From positions 107,294-171,293 of the forward strand of contig CAILTK010000058.1 of assembly GCA_903837135.1 (NCBI GenBank): a DNA stretch of 64,000 nt, in the 5' to 3' direction. This document shows, piece after piece, positions 45,166 through 53,168 of the stretch. The position numbers were made by a program, and so were the translations under genes. The stretch is from an uncultured Caulobacterales bacterium (GTDB taxonomy: Bacteria; Pseudomonadota; Alphaproteobacteria; Caulobacterales; Caulobacteraceae). Below the pieces are notes generated by a model. The model saw only the letters and a program-made list of their open reading frames with translations, did not search any database and had not been told where the DNA came from. How positions within the stretch are numbered: the first letter of the stretch is position 1; every line of letters starts with the position of its first letter.

Positions 45166-46642
45166 CCGGGACCATGGCGGCGATCGCGCCCTTGTGCGCG
45201 AAGGTCAGCACGCCGTCGTCGATCTTGCTGAAGCGCAGGGACAGCATGTCGAGCAGATAGTTCTGGTAGAGCTTCCACGGCTTCCTGTCGCCCTGGCGCG
45301 GGAACTCGTCCATGGCCCGCTGCACATAGCCCGAATTGAAGTCGAGCCAGGGCAGTTCGCCGACGGTGGGATCGGTGCGCCGCGGGGCGCAGTAGTCGAG
45401 CCGCTTGGCCTGCATATAGTTGAGCAGACGACAGACGAATTCCGAGGTCAGGTCGGCCTTCAGCGTCCATGAGGCGTTGGTGTAGCCGAACACCGCGGCG
45501 AAGTTGGGTACGTCGGAGAACATCATCCCCTTGTAGCTCATGGTGTCGGCCCAGCGGATGGCCCGTCCGTCGACGCTGACCTCGAGCTCCCCGGCCACCA
45601 CCAGCTTGAGACCCGTGGCCGAGACGACGATGTCGGCCGGCAGGGTCTCGCCCGATTTCAGCGCGATCCCATCAGCGGTGAAGCGCTCGATCTGGTCGGT
45701 GACGATGCTGGCCGAGCCGTTGTTCAGCGCCTTGAACATGTCGGCGTCAGGCACCAGGCACAGCCGCTGGTCCCACGGATTGTAGCGCGGGGTGAAGTGG
45801 GTCTCGACGTCGTAGCCGGGGTTCAGCTGGCCGCGCACCATCTCGATCAGCTGCTGCTTGGCCTTCTGCGGGTTCTTGCGGAACTGGTTGAAGAAGAACA
45901 TGCCGAGCAGCACGTTGCGCCAGCGGACGATCTGGTAGGCGAGCTGGGCCGGCAGCTTGCTGCGCAGCCAGTTGGCCATGGCGTCCTCGGCCGGACGCGA
46001 GACCATGTAGGTCGGAGAGCGCTGCAGCATGGTCACGTGCGCCGCGGTCTTGGCCATTTCCGGGACGAGGGTCACCGCCGTCGCGCCCGAGCCGATCACC
46101 ACCACCCGTTTGCCGGCGTAGTCCAGCCCCTCGGGCCAGTGCTGCGGGTGGATGAAGCTGCCTTTGTAGGCCTCGAGCCCCGGGAAATCCGGCGTATAGC
46201 CGGCCGAATAGCGATAGTAGCCGGAGGCCATCAGCAGGAAGTTGCAGGTGAAGCGGGCGATCGAGCCGTCCCCGGTGCGCGCCTCCACGGTCCACGCCGC
46301 GTCGGCCGAGGACCACGACGCCTTCTGGACCCAATGGTCGAAGCGGATGTGGCGGTCGATGTCGTTGTCGCGCGCGGTGTCGCGCACATACTTCAGGATC
46401 GACGGGCCGTCGGCGATGGCCTTGGCCTCGCGCCACGGCTTGAAGGCGTAGCCCAGGGTGTACATGTCGCTGTCGGACCGGATGCCGGGATAGCGGAACA
46501 GGTCCCAGGTGCCGCCGATCGCCGCGCGCCCCTCCAGGATCGCGTAGGTCTTGCCGGGGCAGCGCTTGGTCAGATGCCAGGCCGCGCCGATCCCCGAGAG
46601 TCCCGCGCCGACGATCAGGACGTCGAAATGTTGGTCGGCCAT
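45104..46642 (-). CDS. Flavin-containing monooxygenase, Baeyer-Villiger/EthA type
   Basis: A 512-aa FAD/NADPH enzyme. The FAD fold is at residues 8-30 (VLIVGAGLSGIGAAWHL), the Baeyer-Villiger fingerprint reads YKGSFIHPQHWP (about 160-171) and the NADPH fold is GKRVVVIGSGATAVTLVPE. It matches the EthA-like group that oxidises ketones or thioethers with O2. Substrate unknown. It is divergent from a VWA-protein gene (132 bp apart). Confidence 0.9.
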   Translation of the reverse strand: MADQHFDVLIVGAGLSGIGAAWHLTKRCPGKTYAILEGRAAIGGTWDLFRYPGIRSDSDMYTLGYAFKPWREAKAIADGPSILKYVRDTARDNDIDRHIRFDHWVQKASWSSADAAWTVEARTGDGSIARFTCNFLLMASGYYRYSAGYTPDFPGLEAYKGSFIHPQHWPEGLDYAGKRVVVIGSGATAVTLVPEMAKTAAHVTMLQRSPTYMVSRPAEDAMANWLRSKLPAQLAYQIVRWRNVLLGMFFFNQFRKNPQKAKQQLIEMVRGQLNPGYDVETHFTPRYNPWDQRLCLVPDADMFKALNNGSASIVTDQIERFTADGIALKSGETLPADIVVSATGLKLVVAGELEVSVDGRAIRWADTMSYKGMMFSDVPNFAAVFGYTNASWTLKADLTSEFVCRLLNYMQAKRLDYCAPRRTDPTVGELPWLDFNSGYVQRAMDEFPRQGDRKPWKLYQNYLLDMLSLRFSKIDDGVLTFAHKGAIAAMVPANAPDAPVWGEPAPAVHAAE

Positions 46643-46774
46643 GCTGTGCCCTCTGTGCTGACGCAGGGTAACTTATCGTTGATAACAATTCCACTGCCTG
46701 GCCAGCGGCGGCCGATGCGCGCCGCTTCCCATTCGCCCCGGCAGCGCATACCTTCCTCCCGAAACGAGGTCGCC

Positions 46775-47950
46775 ATGTTCCTTCGCCTGTTCACCGAGCT
46801 TCGTGAGGCGCGCGTGCCGGTCAGCCTGCGCGAGTACCTGACCCTGATGGAAGCGATGGACAAGCAGGTGATCGGCCTGTCGACCGACGACTTCTACTAC
46901 CTCTCCCGCGCCGCCCTGGTGAAGGACGAGCGCAACCTCGACAAGTTCGACCGGGTGTTCGGCCATGTGTTCAAGGGCTTCGAGAAGGTCGACGAGAGCC
47001 TGACCGCCGACATCCCGGCCGAATGGCTGAAGAAGCTGACCGAGAAATTCCTCACCGAGGAGGAGAAGGCGGCGATCGAGGCCATGGGCGGCTTCGACAA
47101 GCTGATGGAGGCGCTGAAGCAGCGGCTCGAGGAGCAGAAGGAGCGCCACGAGGGCGGGAACAAGTGGATCGGCACCGGCGGCACCAGCCCGTTCGGCGCC
47201 AACGGCTACAATCCCGAGGGCGTGCGCATCGGCCAGGACAAGGGCCGGCACGGACGCGCCGTGAAGGTGTGGGACAAGCGCGAGTACAAGAACCTCGACG
47301 ACTCGGTCGAGCTCGGTACCCGCAACATCAAGGTGGCGCTGCGGCGCCTGCGCAAGTTCGCCCGCGAGGGCGCGCCGGACGAGCTCGATCTGGACGGCAC
47401 CATCAAGGCCACCTCGCGCCAGGGCTATCTCGACATCCAGATGCGGCCCGAGCGCCGCAACAAGATCAAGGTGCTCCTGATGCTCGACATCGGCGGCTCG
47501 ATGGACAGCCACATCAAGCTCTGCGAGGAGCTATTCTCGGCGGCCAGGACCGAGTTCAAGAACCTGGAGTTCTTCTATTTCCACAACTGCCTGTACGAGG
47601 GCGTGTGGAAGGACAACCGTCGCCGCAACACCGAGAAGACCCCGACCTGGGAAGTGCTGCATAAATTCCCCCACGACTACAAGGTCGTCTTCGTCGGCGA
47701 CGCCACCATGAGCCCGTATGAGATCACCTATCCGGGCGGCTCGGTGGAGCACTGGAACGAGGAGCCGGGCGCGGTCTGGGTCGACCGGGTGACACAGATC
47801 TACGAGAGCTGCGTCTGGCTGAACCCCACGCCCGAGCGACACTGGGAATACACCCCCTCGATCGGCGTCATGCGCCAGCTGCTCAACGACCGCATGTACC
47901 CGCTGACCCTGCAGGGTCTCGACAAGGCCATGCGCGAGCTGGTGCGGTAG
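46775..47950 (+). CDS. VWA domain protein, CoxE-like
   Basis: A 391-aa cytosolic protein. It starts MFLRLFTELREARVPVSLREYL and has a helical N-terminal region, a Lys/Glu-rich middle (LKQRLEEQKERHEGG) and a von Willebrand A domain in the C-terminal half, with MIDAS-like DIGGSMD at about 238-244 and VGDATMSPYE. Such proteins work with MoxR-type AAA ATPases to insert cofactors or remodel proteins. No MoxR gene lies next to it here. ATG 46775 follows GAGGTCGCC; the open frame far upstream is antisense sequence. Confidence 0.85.
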   Translation: MFLRLFTELREARVPVSLREYLTLMEAMDKQVIGLSTDDFYYLSRAALVKDERNLDKFDRVFGHVFKGFEKVDESLTADIPAEWLKKLTEKFLTEEEKAAIEAMGGFDKLMEALKQRLEEQKERHEGGNKWIGTGGTSPFGANGYNPEGVRIGQDKGRHGRAVKVWDKREYKNLDDSVELGTRNIKVALRRLRKFAREGAPDELDLDGTIKATSRQGYLDIQMRPERRNKIKVLLMLDIGGSMDSHIKLCEELFSAARTEFKNLEFFYFHNCLYEGVWKDNRRRNTEKTPTWEVLHKFPHDYKVVFVGDATMSPYEITYPGGSVEHWNEEPGAVWVDRVTQIYESCVWLNPTPERHWEYTPSIGVMRQLLNDRMYPLTLQGLDKAMRELVR

Positions 47951-47991
47951 GCCGCCATGCGCTCGCCACATCGCCGGGGTTAGATCGGCGC

Positions 47992-48570
47992 ATGCGGGGA
48001 TGGATGGTCGCATCGCTGGTTTTGGCCCTGGCGGCGCCGGCCTCGGCCGCGCCCGCGCCGGGCGGCGTCAAGGACGAGCCGCCGCCGATCCCCCAGGACG
48101 TGACCGTGGTGGCGCCCAAGCCGGTGAAGGTGACCGGGACCTATCCGGCCGACGGCGCCAGCGTCCCCGGCGGCACGGTCATCATCCGCATCAGCTTCGA
48201 CCAGAACATGTCGGCGGACTCCTGGTCCTACACCCGCTCGGACAAGGGCAAGTTTCCCAACTGCCTGACCAAGCCGCGGCTGTTGCCCGACCGGCGCTCC
48301 TTCGTCCTGTTGTGCTCGCTGGACCTCAACACCGCCTACGCCTTCGACGTCAACGCCTCGCCGACCTTCGAAACCGTGGGCGGCCGCAAGGCCCCCGCCG
48401 TGCCGGTCAGCTTCAGGACCAGCGGCGACATCAACATCGGCCTGCATCAGGCCCTCGACTCGGCCGGGCTGCAGGACGCCGACGACCCGATCATGAACGA
48501 GGTCTCCACGCCCGGCGCGATCCGCTCGCCCCCGCCGGAGCCCGCCGCGGACTCGCCCACCGGCGGGTGA
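47992..48570 (+). CDS. Exported Ig-like domain protein
   Basis: A 192-aa secreted protein with a signal peptide (MRGWMVASLVLALAAPASAA). The rest contains one Ig-like (SbsA/BIG5-type) module: VTGTYPADGASVPGGTVIIRISFDQNMSADSW through LLCSLDLNTAYAFDVNA. The C-terminus is Pro-rich. It is probably periplasmic; no enzymatic motif. It lies 41 bp after the VWA gene. Confidence 0.75.
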   Translation: MRGWMVASLVLALAAPASAAPAPGGVKDEPPPIPQDVTVVAPKPVKVTGTYPADGASVPGGTVIIRISFDQNMSADSWSYTRSDKGKFPNCLTKPRLLPDRRSFVLLCSLDLNTAYAFDVNASPTFETVGGRKAPAVPVSFRTSGDINIGLHQALDSAGLQDADDPIMNEVSTPGAIRSPPPEPAADSPTGG

Positions 48571-48583
48571 CCCCTAGGCCGGC

Positions 48584-49606
48584 CTAAAGCAGGCCGTCGG
48601 GATCGCCGTACATGGCCTCGAACGGTAGCGGTGCGCCGGCCTCCACGGCGGAGATCTTCACCCCGGGATAGCCGACCGTCGCGTCCCGGCTGTCATGCCA
48701 GGCGCGCACCACAAAGTCGCGAAGCTTGGCCGCTCCGGCCGCTATACAATCGGTGGCGAAGGCCACGCCCCGCGGGTCGCCCGGCTGAAAGCCGTTCTGG
48801 CGCCACAGGGCGTAGAGCGGCTCGATCTTGGCCCGGGTCGCGAGCAGGTATTGCGCCATGCATTGTCCGACCGGCGCCGCGCAGTCCTCGGGCGCCGGCA
48901 GGGCCGCCCGCGTCCTGGCCAAGGTGACGTTGGCGGTGATGAAGGCGCCCTCGAACGGGGCATGGATGTGATCCTGGGTGTAGCCGTTCGGATTCGGGTA
49001 ATCGCCCCAGCCGTTGAAGTGGATGGAGGCGTGCATCGGCTGGCTCGCGTCGCCGACGAAATGAGACCAGTAGCCAAGGTCGCGGATGATGATCTCTCGC
49101 CGCAGCTTCAGATCCGAGACGTACCAGGCCTTCTGCCGGGGCTCGGTCGACCGTTCGGCCCCGATCCGGTCGGCCCGGTAGTAAGCGAAGTCCTTCACCA
49201 GCTGCTCATAGCCGTCGATCAGATTGTAATAGAGCCAGCCCGACTTGTGCAGGTCCGAGCCGGACGTGTGCAGGATCGCGCTGAGGGCGTCGCGATTGCG
49301 CGGCATGTCGGTGATCATCGGACCGTCGAGCACGTGGCCGTCATCGGTGAGGTCGATGAAGTGGCCGGGGTCCAGATCCTCGTCGTGCGGCTGGCCGGCG
49401 CCGCGCGAGCGGTCCGGCTCGCGGCTGAGTTCGCCCATCTGCCAGACCACCGACGGCTCCTTGAGGAACGCGGGCAGGTCGGCGGGCAGGACCTGCATGC
49501 CGAGTTCACCGATGATGCGGTGGCCGGTCGATTCCCAGGCCGCCGCCGGACCGGCAAGAACGGTGATGGCCGCCAGCGCGGCGCCGGCGAAGGCTTTTGA
49601 CAGCAT
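48584..49606 (-). CDS. S1/P1 nuclease family protein, exported
   Basis: A 340-aa zinc nuclease. After the signal peptide (AGAALAAITVLAGPAAA) the mature protein would begin WESTGHR, matching the N-terminal Trp zinc ligand of P1/S1 nucleases. Other ligands are in DPGHFIDL and YWSHFVGDASQPMHAS (H-x3-D-x5-H), plus DHIHAPFEG. It should degrade single-stranded nucleic acid or 3'-nucleotides in the periplasm, possibly for phosphate or nucleoside recovery. ATG 49606 gives a normal signal peptide; the upstream frame does not. Confidence 0.88.
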   Translation of the reverse strand: MLSKAFAGAALAAITVLAGPAAAWESTGHRIIGELGMQVLPADLPAFLKEPSVVWQMGELSREPDRSRGAGQPHDEDLDPGHFIDLTDDGHVLDGPMITDMPRNRDALSAILHTSGSDLHKSGWLYYNLIDGYEQLVKDFAYYRADRIGAERSTEPRQKAWYVSDLKLRREIIIRDLGYWSHFVGDASQPMHASIHFNGWGDYPNPNGYTQDHIHAPFEGAFITANVTLARTRAALPAPEDCAAPVGQCMAQYLLATRAKIEPLYALWRQNGFQPGDPRGVAFATDCIAAGAAKLRDFVVRAWHDSRDATVGYPGVKISAVEAGAPLPFEAMYGDPDGLL

Positions 49607-49685
49607 AGGGATCTCGCGGAGGATGCAGGGACGACAGTGACGCGGGTTTGCGTCGCCTGTGTTTCTCGCGCAAGAGCCCAACGGC

Positions 49686-50282
49686 CTACGCCGCCGGTTC
49701 GAGCCCCAGATCGGCGTCCACCCGCGCGACCCAGGCCTTCACGGCTGGGAATTTGGCGAGATCAAACCCGCCCTCGTGCGAGAGGCGGGTGTAGGCCGCC
49801 AGCGAGATGTCCGCGCAGCTGAGGGCGCCGTTGACCAGGTAAGGCGACGCCTCGAGCCAGGCCTCCATCCGGGCCAGCGCGCCTTCCCCCCGCTCGAGAA
49901 GCTTCGGATCGAGTTCGGAGTCCGGCTTGCCGAGATAGTGCTTCTGGAAGCGCCGCACGGCGATATAGGGTTCGTGGCTGTACTGCTCCCAGAACAGCCA
50001 TTCGAACATCTTGGCCCGCCAATAGGCGTCCTTTGGGATCAGCGACGACCCTTCCGCCAGATGAACGATGATGGCGTTGGATTGAGCCAGCGCGCGGCCG
50101 TCCTCGAACAGCACGGTCGGCACCTGGGCCGCGGGATTGAGGGCACGGATGGCGTCGGACCGCGCCTCGCCCTTCACCACGTCGACTTCGATCCATTCAT
50201 AGGGAACGCCGAGAAGCTCGGCGGTCCACTTCACCTTCAGGCAGTTGCCCGAGATGGAGTCGCCATAGATGGTGATGGGCAT
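49686..50282 (-). CDS. Glutathione S-transferase family protein
   Basis: A 198-aa protein. The thioredoxin-fold N-terminal domain begins MPITIYGDSISGNCLKVKW (Ser/Cys in the catalytic position) and contains the cis-Pro block AQVPTVL and the glutathione-binding ALAQSNAIIVHLA. The C-terminal all-alpha domain ends with LSCADISLAAYTRL. It probably conjugates or reduces small electrophiles. GGGGAGGATCT precedes the ATG. Confidence 0.9.
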   Translation of the reverse strand: MPITIYGDSISGNCLKVKWTAELLGVPYEWIEVDVVKGEARSDAIRALNPAAQVPTVLFEDGRALAQSNAIIVHLAEGSSLIPKDAYWRAKMFEWLFWEQYSHEPYIAVRRFQKHYLGKPDSELDPKLLERGEGALARMEAWLEASPYLVNGALSCADISLAAYTRLSHEGGFDLAKFPAVKAWVARVDADLGLEPAA

Positions 50283-50334
50283 AGATCCTCCCCGCGTGCG
50301 CTTTCTAGCGAAGGCTCGCGGAGGAACCAGACAG

Positions 50335-50376
50335 AAAAACTGCGGCGGGTGGTAGCCGAGGCTACCGGCGCTGCAG
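50335..50376 (-). terminator. Intrinsic terminator candidate after the 39-aa gene
   Basis: Read on the minus strand: CTGC, GGTAGCC-TC-GGCTACC and GCAG form a two-part stem and are followed by TTTTT. The stop codon of the 39-aa gene lies inside the hairpin. It would end that transcript before the GST gene. Confidence 0.5.
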
Positions 50377-50481
50377 CAACCGCGCCTTGACGGCGGCGAC
50401 GGCGCGGTGCGCGGGCGCGCGCCCGACGGTCAGCATGACGCCGGATCCGATGAGAGCGCCGATCAGGAATTGGAGGCTCAT
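50362..50481 (-). CDS. Small protein, 39 aa, single membrane segment
   Basis: ATG 50481 to TAG 50362. The product has a hydrophobic N-terminus (LQFLIGALIGSGVMLTVG) and a basic C-terminal half (HRAVAAVKARLLQRR), so a membrane-anchored micro-protein is likely. An AAGG ribosome binding site lies six bases before the ATG but is locked in a perfect 11-bp hairpin (50488-50520). The gene follows a GlsB-family gene on the same strand. I do not recognise it. Confidence 0.5.
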   Translation of the reverse strand: MSLQFLIGALIGSGVMLTVGRAPAHRAVAAVKARLLQRR

Positions 50482-50487
50482 GACGCA

Positions 50488-50520
50488 CCTTGAGGCTGAG
50501 AGAGAATCCCAGCCTCAAGG
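50488..50520 (-). promoter_or_regulatory. Hairpin hiding the ribosome binding site of the 39-aa gene
   Basis: CCTTGAGGCTG and CAGCCTCAAGG are exact complements separated by 11 bases. On the minus-strand RNA the 3' arm contains the AAGG ribosome binding site, with the AUG six bases further on. Such a structure would limit translation unless melted, or would set the boundary between the GlsB and 39-aa messages. Confidence 0.6.
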
Positions 50521-50573
50521 CTACCGGCCGGGATTCGCCCCGTCCATGCGTCAATGTTGCGCCGCAGCGTCGC

Positions 50574-50831
50574 TCAGTAAGAGCGGCGCACGAGCGCGTG
50601 ATAGAGGAACAGCACCACCACGGCGCCGACGACGGCCACCAGCATGCTGTAGAGATTCAAGCCGGAGACGCCCGAGGCGCCGAACAGGTTGAACAGGAAG
50701 CCGCCGACGAACGCGCCGACGACACCGAGCACGATATCGAGGATCAATCCCTCGCCACGGCCACGGTTGACGATCATGCTGCCGATCCAGCCAGCGAGCA
50801 GGCCCAATACGAGCCAAGCGATGATGGACAT
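50574..50831 (-). CDS. GlsB/YeaQ/YmgE family stress membrane protein
   Basis: An 85-aa protein with three transmembrane helices (IIAWLVLGLLAGWIGSMI, LILDIVLGVVGAFVGGFLF, MLVAVVGAVVVLFLYHALV) and the GRGEGLILDIVLGVVGA motif of the transglycosylase-associated family. The biochemical role is unknown; members are commonly stress-induced. GGAGAGG precedes the ATG. An EcfG-like promoter lies at 50882-50906. Confidence 0.88.
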   Translation of the reverse strand: MSIIAWLVLGLLAGWIGSMIVNRGRGEGLILDIVLGVVGAFVGGFLFNLFGASGVSGLNLYSMLVAVVGAVVVLFLYHALVRRSY

Positions 50832-50881
50832 TGCGCCTCTCCAGTTATGATCCGCGCCGAATGCTCCGGCGTGCAAAGTAT

Positions 50882-50906
50882 AACTGCGGGTAACCTCTAC
50901 GGTTCC
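50882..50906 (-). promoter_or_regulatory. EcfG-type (GGAAC-N16-AGTT) promoter candidate
   Basis: On the minus strand GGAAC (50906-50902) is followed by 16 bases and AGTT (50885-50882), three of four matches to CGTT. The start of transcription would be near 50876, about 45 bp before the GlsB-family ATG. Confidence 0.5.
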
Positions 50907-50945
50907 GTTGGAGGACTCCCCGATCCGATCGGGCCGACCGCCGCT

Positions 50946-50971
50946 CCGCCCGTTCGTCTTGACACGGGCGG
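50946..50971. repeat. 8-bp inverted repeat after fpr
   Basis: CCGCCCGT-N10-ACGGGCGG lies 28 bp beyond the fpr stop. It could form the 3' hairpin of that transcript; no T-tract follows. Confidence 0.4.
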
Positions 50972-50998
50972 CCGCGAGACCCGGGCTTCGGAAAGGGT

Positions 50999-51832
50999 CT
51001 AACCGACGAAGGCGCGCTCCAGCACGAAATCGCCGGGCTCGTGGTTGGAGCCCTCCACCAGCCCCTGTCCTTCGAGGAGGGCGGCGACGTCCTTGATCAT
51101 GGCCATGGAGCCGCACAGCATGATGCGGTCTTCCGCCGGATCGAACCGGTCGCCGGCGAGGCCGAGATCGCGGAACAGGGCCCCGCTCTGGATCAGGTCG
51201 GTGATCCGGCCCGCATGAACGCCCGGCGGCGGGGCTTCGCGGGTCACGGTCGGGTAATAGGTGAGCTTGGCCTTCGCCTCCTCACCCATGAATTCGTCGT
51301 CGTAGAGGTCGCGCTCGAACAGCTCACGATAGGCCAGGTCCTTCACCTCGCGCACCGAGTGGACCACGATCACGCGCTCGAACCGGTCGTAGGCGTCCGG
51401 ATCGCGGGCCACCGAGAGCCAGGGCGCCAGGCCCGTGCCGGTGCCGATCAGGAACAGCCGCCTGCCCGGCTTCAGCGCATCGAGCACCAGGGTGCCGGTC
51501 GGCTTCCTGGCCATGAGGATCTGGTCGCCGGCGACGATCTTCTGCAGGCGCGAGGTCAACGGGCCGTCCTCGACCTTGATCGAGAAGAACTCGAGCTCGT
51601 CGGCGAAGTGCGGACTGGCCACCGAATAGGCGCGCAGGATCGGTTTCGACCCCTCGGTTTCGCCGGGCAGGCCGATCATCACGAACTCGCCGGACCGGAA
51701 CCGGAAACTCGGCGGCCGGGTGATGGCGAACGAGAACAGCCGGTCGGTCCAGTGCTTTACCCACAGCACGGTCTCGACGTTGTGCGTGGCGCTCTGGATC
51801 GACGGCCGGGCGGCCACGGGAAGGTCGGTCAT
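50999..51832 (-). CDS. fpr: Ferredoxin/flavodoxin-NADP+ reductase
   Basis: A 277-aa FAD enzyme. The FAD motif RAYSVAS is at about residue 68, the NADP-binding loop LIGTGTGLAPWLS at about 128, LCGSMAMIKD follows, and the conserved C-terminus is FVLERAFVG, as in bacterial Fpr. It moves electrons between NADPH and ferredoxin or flavodoxin. It directly follows cysH (32-bp gap), so it is a likely electron supplier for the sulfite reductase encoded in the same direction. Confidence 0.92.
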   Translation of the reverse strand: MTDLPVAARPSIQSATHNVETVLWVKHWTDRLFSFAITRPPSFRFRSGEFVMIGLPGETEGSKPILRAYSVASPHFADELEFFSIKVEDGPLTSRLQKIVAGDQILMARKPTGTLVLDALKPGRRLFLIGTGTGLAPWLSVARDPDAYDRFERVIVVHSVREVKDLAYRELFERDLYDDEFMGEEAKAKLTYYPTVTREAPPPGVHAGRITDLIQSGALFRDLGLAGDRFDPAEDRIMLCGSMAMIKDVAALLEGQGLVEGSNHEPGDFVLERAFVG

Positions 51833-51864
51833 CTAGGATCAGCTCGGGGAGGATTATGCGGTGA

Positions 51865-52665
51865 CTACAGGCCTTCGCCGATGTCGTCGAAGGGCCGGCT
51901 GGGGGCGTTCAATTCGGCGGCTGTCGGCGTATGTATGCCGCATTCGGTCTTTTCGGAACCCGCCCAGCGTCCGGCGCGCGCATCCTCGTCATTTTCGACC
52001 GGACGTGTGCACGGCCAGCAACCAATCGACGGATACCCGAACCGCACCAGGGGATGGGGCGGCAGGTCGTGCTCGGCGGCGTAGGCGTCGAGATCGGCCT
52101 TGGTCCAGTTGGCCAGCGGATTGACCTTGATCTTGTCCTGATTGCGCTCGACCACCGGCAGGCCGGCGCGGGTGATCGCCTGAAAGCGCTTGCGGCCGGT
52201 GATCCAGGCGTCGAACCCTTCCAGAGCCTGCTCCAGCGGAACCACCTTGCGCAGACGACAGCAGGCGTCGACGTCGGTTTTCCAGAGCGTCCCGGAAGGA
52301 TCAGTGACGGCGAGATCCCTGAACGCCGGACGCAGGTCCCGCACGTCGGTCAGGCCGAGCCGTTCGGCCAGCTGTTTGCGATAGTCGAGGGTCTGGCCGA
52401 ACTGCATGCCGGTATCGAGGAACAGCACCGGGGTGTCGGGCGCGATCTGCGACAGCATGTGCAACAGCACCGCCGACTCCGCGCCGAAGGACGAGACCAG
52501 GGCGATCCGGTCGCCGAAGGCGCCGAGCGCGGCGCGCAGGATCCTCTGCGGCGTCTGGTGACGCAGGGAGCTCTCCAGGCTGACCGCCATGTCCTGGGCG
52601 GTGTCCTGGGCGGTGTCCTGAGCCGTGACCGGCCGTTCTGCTTCGCTGACATCGAACGCCATCAT
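51865..52665 (-). CDS. cysH: Phosphoadenylyl/adenylyl-sulfate reductase CysH
   Basis: A 266-aa thioredoxin-dependent reductase that forms sulfite from PAPS or APS. The PP-loop region is SSFGAESAVLLHM. The [4Fe-4S] cysteine pairs are DACCRLRK and GCWPCTRPV, and the catalytic Cys is in ECGIH near the end. The cluster cysteines point to the APS-reductase type. The N-terminus has a short repeat (AQDTAQDTAQDM) from a 12-bp tandem repeat. ATG 52665 overlaps the stop of the upstream DUF934 gene. Confidence 0.94.
   Translation of the reverse strand: MMAFDVSEAERPVTAQDTAQDTAQDMAVSLESSLRHQTPQRILRAALGAFGDRIALVSSFGAESAVLLHMLSQIAPDTPVLFLDTGMQFGQTLDYRKQLAERLGLTDVRDLRPAFRDLAVTDPSGTLWKTDVDACCRLRKVVPLEQALEGFDAWITGRKRFQAITRAGLPVVERNQDKIKVNPLANWTKADLDAYAAEHDLPPHPLVRFGYPSIGCWPCTRPVENDEDARAGRWAGSEKTECGIHTPTAAELNAPSRPFDDIGEGL
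52591..52626. repeat. Three 12-bp tandem repeats inside cysH
   Basis: Two identical 12-bp units and a third with two changes encode the AQDT tetrapeptide repeats at residues ~15-26 of CysH. Such an array can change length by slippage in frame, altering only the N-terminal tail. Confidence 0.8.
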
Positions 52666-53168
52666 TCGCTCTCCCGCTCCACAAAGGCCGGAGCGCGGTG
52701 ATCCGCGGCGGTCTGATAGACATGACGATATCGGCCGGCCGCGGCCGTCCAGTCCGCCGCGCCCGACCCGTCGGAGGGAACGAAGGCGTCGAACCCGCAG
52801 CGCGCCATGTCCCGCGCCTGTTCGCGCAGGACGTCGCCGACCGCCCGGATCTCGCCGGCGAATCCCAGCCGGCTGCGGAGCAGGGCGGCGGAGGAATAGG
52901 CGCGGCCGTCGCGGAACTTGGGGAAGGCCAGGGCGACCAGGGCGAGCCGGGGCAGGTCGTAGGCCAGTCCCTCCACCGCCTCGTCGGGCTGCAGCAGCAC
53001 GCCGACCGGCCGGCCTTCGTCGAGCAGGCCCGCGCCCTCCGCCTCAAAGCGGGCGAGCGGAAGGACCACCGCGCCCTCCGCCGGGACCGGCATGTCGTCG
53101 GCGACGGCCGTGAAGGGATCGGCCGCCTCGACGAAGGCGCCGTCCTCAAGCCTGATCAGCGTCGGCAT
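52662..53168 (-). CDS. DUF934 protein of the sulfite reductase operon
   Basis: A 168-aa protein. The block LPRLALVALAFPKFRDGRAYSSAALLRSRLGFAGEIRAVGDVLREQ is the DUF934 signature found next to cysI/cysH in alphaproteobacteria. It is thought to assist sulfite reduction, but its biochemistry is not established. Its start overlaps the 3' end of cysI by 23 bp, and its stop overlaps the cysH start by 4 bp. Confidence 0.88.
   Translation of the reverse strand: MPTLIRLEDGAFVEAADPFTAVADDMPVPAEGAVVLPLARFEAEGAGLLDEGRPVGVLLQPDEAVEGLAYDLPRLALVALAFPKFRDGRAYSSAALLRSRLGFAGEIRAVGDVLREQARDMARCGFDAFVPSDGSGAADWTAAAGRYRHVYQTAADHRAPAFVERESE

Noticed and set aside
45797..46774. Long upstream extension of the VWA-protein frame
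   Set aside because: It overlaps the monooxygenase gene in antisense, has low-complexity composition, and a good ribosome binding site marks the real start at 46775.
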